Below are positions 15,801 to 19,600 of a stretch of 19,600 nt of DNA, piece after piece. Both the position numbers and the translations under genes were made by a program. The notes under the pieces are model-generated. The model saw nothing but the letters and a program-made list of their open reading frames with translations, ran no database searches and had not been told where the DNA came from. The DNA comes from DASSWB01 sp035705495 (GTDB lineage: Bacteria; Bacteroidota; Bacteroidia; Flavobacteriales; Flavobacteriaceae). Position 1 is the first letter of the stretch, and every line of letters starts with the position of its first letter. The DNA lies in the NCBI GenBank assembly GCA_035705495.1, contig DASSWB010000085.1, positions 1 to 19,600 of the forward strand, in the 5' to 3' direction.

Positions 15801-16568
15801 ACTATAAAAGAGGGAAAACGCATCAAAGCGGCCATTATTCGTGAAAAAGGAAGCAATAGTGAGCGGGAAATGGCCTATGCAATGCATTTAGCCGGTTTTG
15901 ATGTGAAAGATGTTCACATGACGGATTTAATCAGCGGGCGCGAAACTTTGGAAGATATTCGTTTTATTGCCGCCGTTGGAGGTTTCTCAAATTCTGATGT
16001 TTTAGGAAGCGCAAAAGGTTGGGCAGGTGCATTTTTGTACAATGAAAAAGCAAAATCTGCACTCGATAATTTTTTCAAAAAGGAAAATACGCTCTCTTTG
16101 GGAGTTTGTAACGGTTGCCAGTTATTTATTGAACTTGGCTTAATCAATCCTGAAGACGAGGAAAAACCAAGAATGGCACATAACGATTCTGGAAAATTCG
16201 AGTGTAATTTTACTTCTGTAACAATTGCAGAAAATAATTCAGTGATGTTGAAATCCTTATCCGGAAGTACTTTGGGAATTTGGGCAGCACACGGGGAAGG
16301 CAAATTCAAGTTTCCTTATGCAAAAGACCATTACAATATTGTAGGCGAATATGCGTACGATAAATATCCATCAAATCCGAATGGTTCCAATCATAACACC
16401 GCAATGCTTACGGACAAAACCGGAAGACATTTAGTGATGATGCCGCATTTAGAACGATCGACTTTCCCTTGGAATTGGGCTTATTATCCGAAAGAAAGAA
16501 AAGAAGATCAAGTATCACCTTGGTTTGAGGCTTTTATAAATGCAAGAGTTTGGCTTGAGCAACAATAA
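12897..16568 (+). CDS. purL: Phosphoribosylformylglycinamidine synthase (FGAM synthase, large single-chain form)
   Basis: This 1223-residue enzyme catalyses step four of purine synthesis, making FGAM from FGAR, glutamine and ATP. The chain has a PurS-like N-terminal domain (about 1-140), a linker carrying SEVFGFSQVNSEHCRHKIFNG, two AIR-synthase-like ATP-binding halves and a C-terminal class I glutamine amidotransferase domain from about residue 980. Visible signatures include KAETHNFPT, GAATGSGGEIRDR, HDHGAGGHLNCLSE and GKDSLSMKQK. The amidotransferase triad is complete: Cys1071 in LGVCNGCQ, and His1184 and Glu1186 in MPHLER. The length is close to that of proteobacterial PurL (about 1295 residues), in contrast to the split PurQ/PurL/PurS system of Bacillus. 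It is a monocistronic unit with terminators on both sides. No frameshift or missing residue is seen. Confidence 0.97.
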   Translation: MILFFGTHPNKVYAVETQHNLTAQDISKLNWLFGNAQQINKSVLTDFFVGPRAAMITPWSTNAVEITQNMGIEGIRRIEEFIEVDRNFHDFDPMISQKYEQLDQNIFDIRVEPQPVLEIDDINSYNQKEGLSLNTEEVEYLENLSKKLGRKLTDSEVFGFSQVNSEHCRHKIFNGTFVIDGEEKPVSLFKLIRKTSEANPNEIVSAYKDNVAFINGPQVEQFAPKSADKPDFYEIKKYGSVISLKAETHNFPTTVEPFNGAATGSGGEIRDRLAGGKGSLPLAGTAVYMTSYSRLEENRPWENDMDAREWLYQTPMNILIKASNGASDFGNKFGQPLIAGSVLTFEHTEDARALGFDKVIMQAGGIGYGKASQAIKDKPKEGDEIVVLGGDNYRIGMGGAAVSSANTGAFSSGIELNAIQRSNPEMQKRAANAIRAMVESDENAIVSIHDHGAGGHLNCLSELVEETGGKIDLDKLPVGDPTLSAKEIIGNESQERMGLVIGEKDFSKLEKIAERERAPIYSVGKVTGDHNFSFESKTSGEKPMDFALEDMFGSSPKTIMTDKHIERNYAPVEYEPRKLQEYLEQVLQLEAVACKDWLTNKVDRCVTGRVAKQQCAGPLQLPLNNCGVMALDFNGKEGVATSIGHSPISGLIDPVAGSKNSIAEALTNIIWAPLEKGLKSVSLSANWMWPCNNEGEDARLYEAVKGVSEFAINLGINIPTGKDSLSMKQKYKDREVIAPGTVIISAVGHCNDVKKVVEPVLQKKAGKIYYINLSQDHFKLGGSSFAQIVNKIGNEAPTIKNDSQFAATFNAIQELVQKELIVAGHDVASGGLVTTLLEMCFADNNLGAELDLSGLGENDSVKLLFSENCGIVFQAKDDSAAEFLNSKNIEFFEIGKAIEADILKIKNSADNLELNISELRDVWFKTSFLLDKKQSGLDNATERFNNYKVQPLKYTFPQQFSGLLDSDTTIKEGKRIKAAIIREKGSNSEREMAYAMHLAGFDVKDVHMTDLISGRETLEDIRFIAAVGGFSNSDVLGSAKGWAGAFLYNEKAKSALDNFFKKENTLSLGVCNGCQLFIELGLINPEDEEKPRMAHNDSGKFECNFTSVTIAENNSVMLKSLSGSTLGIWAAHGEGKFKFPYAKDHYNIVGEYAYDKYPSNPNGSNHNTAMLTDKTGRHLVMMPHLERSTFPWNWAYYPKERKEDQVSPWFEAFINARVWLEQQ

Positions 16569-16576
16569 AATCAAGA

Positions 16577-16614
16577 AAAAAAGGCATTTTTTTGAATTCA
16601 AAAAATGCCTTTTA
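16577..16614. terminator. Bidirectional terminator between purL and the DUF4136 lipoprotein gene
   Basis: A 10-bp stem pairs GGCATTTTTT (16584-16593) with AAAAAATGCC (16601-16610) around a 7-nt loop. It is followed by four T on the plus strand (16611-16614) and seven T on the minus strand (complement of 16577-16583). It lies 8 nt past the purL stop and 18 nt past the end of the convergent gene, so it can serve both, with the minus-strand direction stronger. Confidence 0.85.
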
Positions 16615-16632
16615 AAACCTATTTCGTAAAAT

Positions 16633-17283
16633 CTACATTTTGGTCAAAGTAGAACTTGCAATTTTCTGCTTTCTGAATTTAGTCAAATCGTTCTCTCTTT
16701 CAGGGTATTCTTCAAAAATATTGTTGATTAAAAGTTCGAGGTTATATGAGGACGTTTTCGCATATATATCATTGGCTGCAATACCTTTCCATATTGTTTT
16801 CAAGTCGTTCTTGTCAATTAACTGGATCATAACGGTTCCTTCCAAGCGCCCGTCTAGATTGGGATTGAATGGAATTGCCGTTGGATAAATCTCCGGTCCC
16901 CTGAAGTAATATGGATTGTAAAATGGACCAATCGCATTTGCCGGACTTGCTACGGCAAATGAGTTAATTCCCGCATTCACAGAAGTTCCTTCATTTGTGG
17001 TTGCGCAAATTAAAACCAACACATCCGGATTTTCTTCATCATATTCGAATCCCGCATTTTTCATGTTTCGATCTACCGATCTAATGATGTCAGTACTTAC
17101 ATCGGTTTTATTTTTCACTACAGTGTCGTCTTCTATATATTCCGAATCCCCAAAATAGGCGTAGCTCTGATAAAAATCGAGGTTCGTATCCGTGGCCATC
17201 ATGGTGCTCACTTTGCTACTTTCACAAGAAATCAAAGTAGCTACAAAAACAAAACAAATCGAAAATAATTTTACATTTTTCAT
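16633..17283 (-). CDS. DUF4136 domain-containing lipoprotein
   Basis: This is a 216-residue protein of unknown function. It has a lipoprotein signal peptide ending in TLISC (lipidated Cys at 20) followed directly by ESSKV. The DUF4136-like body includes YQSYAYFG near the N-terminus, a DIIRSVDRNMKNAGFEY helix, the core strand DVLVLICATTNEG, and a late EGTVMIQLIDKNDLKTIWKG strand pair. The family is found in Bacteroidota and Proteobacteria envelopes and has no established activity. The gene stands alone, convergent with purL across the shared terminator. I find no TAnnTTTG box close upstream. Confidence 0.85.
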   Translation of the reverse strand: MKNVKLFSICFVFVATLISCESSKVSTMMATDTNLDFYQSYAYFGDSEYIEDDTVVKNKTDVSTDIIRSVDRNMKNAGFEYDEENPDVLVLICATTNEGTSVNAGINSFAVASPANAIGPFYNPYYFRGPEIYPTAIPFNPNLDGRLEGTVMIQLIDKNDLKTIWKGIAANDIYAKTSSYNLELLINNIFEEYPERENDLTKFRKQKIASSTLTKM

Positions 17284-17636
17284 GACCCAAACTTTTAATA
17301 TTTGAGTCTAATATATGCGATTCCAAGAGCGCAGAGTGACTATAGTTATAGTTTAGAAACAATTTAACGATTCATCGAAATTTTTAAGAATGCCTTAAAG
17401 TGACATTAATCGAAAAAGAAACTTTTTATTATGAGAAAACGGAACACTTTGATTCAAAAAATCAGCAATCATCGTAGTCTGCTTTATCTAATCGATTAAA
17501 AACAGAAAAAATACTGCAACAAACAGGATGAATTGAAAATTCTAAAAATTTTAGCTTTTTCACAATTTTCAGTCTCTTAAAAATTCCCAAGTTTTGTTAG
17601 GAATTTGCAAATCCCGTAAATCAAAAATTAAGCGTT
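17284..17636. other. 353-bp intergenic region between the DUF4136 and symporter genes
   Basis: Both flanking genes are on the minus strand, so this stretch is the 3' end of the symporter unit plus the upstream region of the DUF4136 gene. It is strongly AT-rich and has no open frame of useful length. A weak hairpin near 17581-17606 may end the symporter transcript. I searched for TAnnTTTG on both strands and found no convincing match. I see no tRNA, repeat or riboswitch-like fold. Confidence 0.6.
17579..17606 (-). terminator. Possible weak terminator after the symporter gene
   Basis: AAATTCC (17581-17587) pairs with GGAATTT (17600-17606), a 7-bp stem with a 12-nt loop. On the minus strand it runs into five T. 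It lies 31 nt past the symporter stop. The stem is short and the loop large, so confidence is low. Confidence 0.35.
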
Positions 17637-18947
17637 TTAAGCATCTTTTTCCTTGTAATTATCATCCCAATCCTTAACTACAGGATCACCAAGTTTATCA
17701 ACAGATTTTGCAACGATCATTGCTACTGCGGCGTCCCCACTAATGTTGACTGTGGTTCTGCACATATCCAAAGGACGGTCAATGGCAAAAATCAAAGCAA
17801 GTCCAGCTTCAGGAATTCCTGCTTGTGCCAAAACGATTACCAGCATAACCATTCCTGCTCCAGGCACGGCAGCGGAACCTATTGAAGCCAAAGTAGCGGT
17901 TACAATAATTCCCAATTGCACGCCTAAACTCAAATCCAATCCAAAAGCTTGGGCAATAAAAACTGCAGCAACTGCTTGGTACAGACTCGTTCCGTCCATG
18001 TTCACTGTTGCTCCGATTGGCAGAACAAAACTGGTAACCTCTTCATGAACACCCAGATGTTCCTCGGTCCTTTCCATGGTCACGGGTAAAGTAGCCGCAC
18101 TTGAACTTGTTGAAAAAGCCAATAGTTGTGCAGGGGAAATTCCGTTGATAAAAAACTTTGGTGTCCTACCGGTAAAAGCCCAAACGATTAAACAATAAAA
18201 ACCAATCATGATAATTAAACCTATCACCACAGTAACCGCATACATTGCGAGCGCCGCAAATAAATCGGCACTTGGGGCTTCCACCACCAAAGCGGCCAAA
18301 AGGGCAAAGACACCAATAGGCGCCGCGAGCATGATGATATCAATAAGTTTCAGAATGACTTCATTAAATCCGTCAAAGAAGTCTTTTACGGGTTTTGCTT
18401 GCTTCTCAGGAATTAAAATCAGACCAATTCCGAAGAAAATAGCAAAGAAAATAACCTGCAACATATTAGCATTATCACCTGCAGCAGCAAAAATATTCGA
18501 AGGAATTATATCCTCCAAAGCTTGTAACGGCGGAGCTTCTTTTTGCGCATTCGCATCGGCAATTCTTAAGGTTGTTTCTCCCGCATAATCAGAAAGCAAT
18601 TCATTTCTGGTCTCTTCAGAAATGGTCTTCCCCGGTTTAATTAAATTCACCAAAACCAACCCAATGGAAACTGCAACAACGGTTGTGATAATGTAAATGG
18701 AAATGGTTCTAAATCCCATTTTTGAAAGTTTCGAAATATCCTTTAAATCTGAAATACCTTTTATTAATGAAGCTAAGATCAAAGGAACCGCAATTAATTT
18801 TAAAGCGTTGATGAACATATTCCCGAAAGGCTTGATCCAATCGCCAATAAATTCTGGTCCCCAAGAAAAGTTGGTCATTAATAGTGCGAAAAGAACACCG
18901 GCGGCCATTCCGATTAATATTTGCCAATGTAAAGCGAGTTTTTTCAT
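17637..18947 (-). CDS. Dicarboxylate/amino acid:cation symporter (DAACS/GltP family)
   Basis: This 436-residue inner-membrane secondary transporter takes up acidic amino acids or C4-dicarboxylates with Na+ or H+. Hydrophobic helices fill most of the chain. The family's substrate core is intact: the serine-rich hairpin STSSSAATLP (279-288), NMDGT (316-320), a second hairpin near ASIGSAAVPGAG, and DRPLDMCRTTVNISGD (390-405). Asp394 and Arg397 in this motif correspond to the residues that bind the amino group and side-chain carboxylate in glutamate/aspartate transporters, so an acidic amino acid is the likelier substrate. The frame is open upstream to 19052, but that part overlaps aroC in another frame and is not transporter-like, so ATG 18947 is chosen. 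It starts 11 nt after the aroC stop, and the two are probably co-transcribed. Confidence 0.92.
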   Translation of the reverse strand: MKKLALHWQILIGMAAGVLFALLMTNFSWGPEFIGDWIKPFGNMFINALKLIAVPLILASLIKGISDLKDISKLSKMGFRTISIYIITTVVAVSIGLVLVNLIKPGKTISEETRNELLSDYAGETTLRIADANAQKEAPPLQALEDIIPSNIFAAAGDNANMLQVIFFAIFFGIGLILIPEKQAKPVKDFFDGFNEVILKLIDIIMLAAPIGVFALLAALVVEAPSADLFAALAMYAVTVVIGLIIMIGFYCLIVWAFTGRTPKFFINGISPAQLLAFSTSSSAATLPVTMERTEEHLGVHEEVTSFVLPIGATVNMDGTSLYQAVAAVFIAQAFGLDLSLGVQLGIIVTATLASIGSAAVPGAGMVMLVIVLAQAGIPEAGLALIFAIDRPLDMCRTTVNISGDAAVAMIVAKSVDKLGDPVVKDWDDNYKEKDA

Positions 18948-18958
18948 TTTTGAAAAAT

Positions 18959-19600
18959 TTATATTTTGTTCGTTTTTTGAATTAAAAAGAAATCGGCCAA
19001 AACCATTGCCGCCAATGCTTCCACAATCGGAACCGCACGCGGAACCACACAAGGATCGTGTCTGCCTTTACCTTGTACTTCAACCTCATCTCCGTCTTTA
19101 TTGATACTTTGTTGAGGCTGAATAATAGTTGCGACTGGTTTAAAAGCAACTTTAAAATTGATTGGCATTCCGTTGGATATTCCACCTTGAACGCCGCCAC
19201 TGTTATTGGTTTTGGTTTTTTCAGATTCTAAAAAGATATCATTGTGCTCACTACCTCTTTTTGTTGAACCCGCAAAACCGCTACCATATTCAAAACCTTT
19301 TACGGCATTGATTGACAGCATTGCCTTTCCCAATTGAGCGTGCAATTTATCAAAAACAGGCTCCCCTAGTCCTATCGGGACGTTTTCAATAGTACATTCC
19401 ACGGTTCCGCCTACCGTATCTCCTTCGGATTTGACCTCACGGATCAATTGTTCCATTTTAACGGCTATTTCGGCATTGGGACAACGAACTGGATTCTTTT
19501 CTATTTCGGAAAAATCAATTGTATTCCTTTTCGAATCCAAAGAAATTTCTCCGACAGAGGAAGTGTAAGCTGTAATTTTGATATCGGGAATAATTTGTTT
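18959..19600 (-). CDS. aroC: Chorismate synthase, C-terminal part (5' end beyond the window)
   Basis: The last 213 residues of the enzyme are visible. It converts 5-enolpyruvylshikimate-3-phosphate to chorismate using reduced FMN, the final step of the shikimate pathway. Recognisable conserved stretches are TVGGTVECTIENVPIGLGEP, KGFEYGSGFAGSTKRGSEHND, NNSGGVQGGISNGMPI and the C-terminal GRHDPCVVPRAVPIVEA, which contains the FMN/substrate-binding histidine and arginine. The frame stays open to the window edge: the codons at 19541-19600 read KQIIPDIKITAYTSSVGEIS, in line with the family. The TTG at 19540 is therefore an internal leucine, not a start. The missing N-terminal part should be about 140 residues. 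The symporter follows 11 nt downstream. Confidence 0.95.
   Translation of the reverse strand, partial: KQIIPDIKITAYTSSVGEISLDSKRNTIDFSEIEKNPVRCPNAEIAVKMEQLIREVKSEGDTVGGTVECTIENVPIGLGEPVFDKLHAQLGKAMLSINAVKGFEYGSGFAGSTKRGSEHNDIFLESEKTKTNNSGGVQGGISNGMPINFKVAFKPVATIIQPQQSINKDGDEVEVQGKGRHDPCVVPRAVPIVEALAAMVLADFFLIQKTNKI

Noticed and set aside
17743..18588. Plus-strand open frames opposite the symporter gene
   Set aside because: Their composition mirrors the antisense of membrane-helix codons. No family features are visible, and the symporter on the minus strand is intact.
18948..19052. Upstream extension of the symporter, with a cysteine- and glycine-rich start (MCGSACGSDCGS)
   Set aside because: It lies within aroC in another frame. 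The ATG at 18947 gives the normal family N-terminus, so the Cys-rich peptide is a shadow of the chorismate synthase C-terminus.

Overview
This window looks like chromosomal DNA of a member of the Flavobacteriaceae (phylum Bacteroidota). The DNA is AT-rich. Several gene starts are preceded by the Bacteroidota -7 promoter hexamer pattern TAnnTTTG rather than an E. coli-like -10 box. Shine-Dalgarno sequences are weak or absent. One secreted protein ends in a type IX secretion (T9SS) sorting domain, and several families are typical of flavobacteria (DUF4199, Spy-like 'ECF sensor', DUF4136 lipoprotein). I cannot name the genus with confidence.

Layout. Positions 1-461 are non-coding and filled with tandem copies of a ~103-bp palindrome-rich repeat, followed by two copies of a related 35-bp element. 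A terminator at 471-502 closes rpmE2 (ribosomal protein L31 type B, minus strand). Divergent from it runs a plus-strand block: a DUF4199 membrane protein, a membrane-anchored family 2 glycosyltransferase, a phosphoglucomutase/phosphomannomutase, an MsbA-like ABC exporter, and a three-gene cassette of an ECF sigma factor, a single-pass membrane protein and a small Spy-like periplasmic protein (6123-7681). A converging minus-strand pair (7706-9643) encodes a BNR/Asp-box repeat protein and a TPR lipoprotein. From a compact divergent promoter region around 9660-9700 the plus strand continues with an RsmB/Sun-type rRNA cytosine-C5 methyltransferase and, 3 nt later, a secreted endonuclease I with fibronectin III, choice-of-anchor and T9SS sorting domains. 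A terminator follows, then full-length purL (FGAM synthase). A bidirectional terminator separates purL from a DUF4136 lipoprotein on the minus strand. After a ~350-bp gap with little recognisable content, a minus-strand pair closes the window: a dicarboxylate/amino-acid:cation symporter downstream of aroC (chorismate synthase), whose 5' end lies beyond the window.

How the genes work together. Most of the window is ordinary core metabolism and housekeeping: purine synthesis, the shikimate end step, translation and rRNA modification. The 1.5-5 kb block is compatible with envelope or glycolipid work (sugar-phosphate interconversion, a polyprenyl- or lipid-directed glycosyltransferase, a lipid/drug-type exporter), but this is inferred only from family and adjacency. 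The least described unit is the sigma factor / membrane protein / Spy-like protein cassette, which looks like a self-contained envelope-sensing circuit without a recognisable zinc anti-sigma factor. I found no tRNA, rRNA, CRISPR array, transposase or prophage gene, and no clear sign of a completely new multi-gene system.
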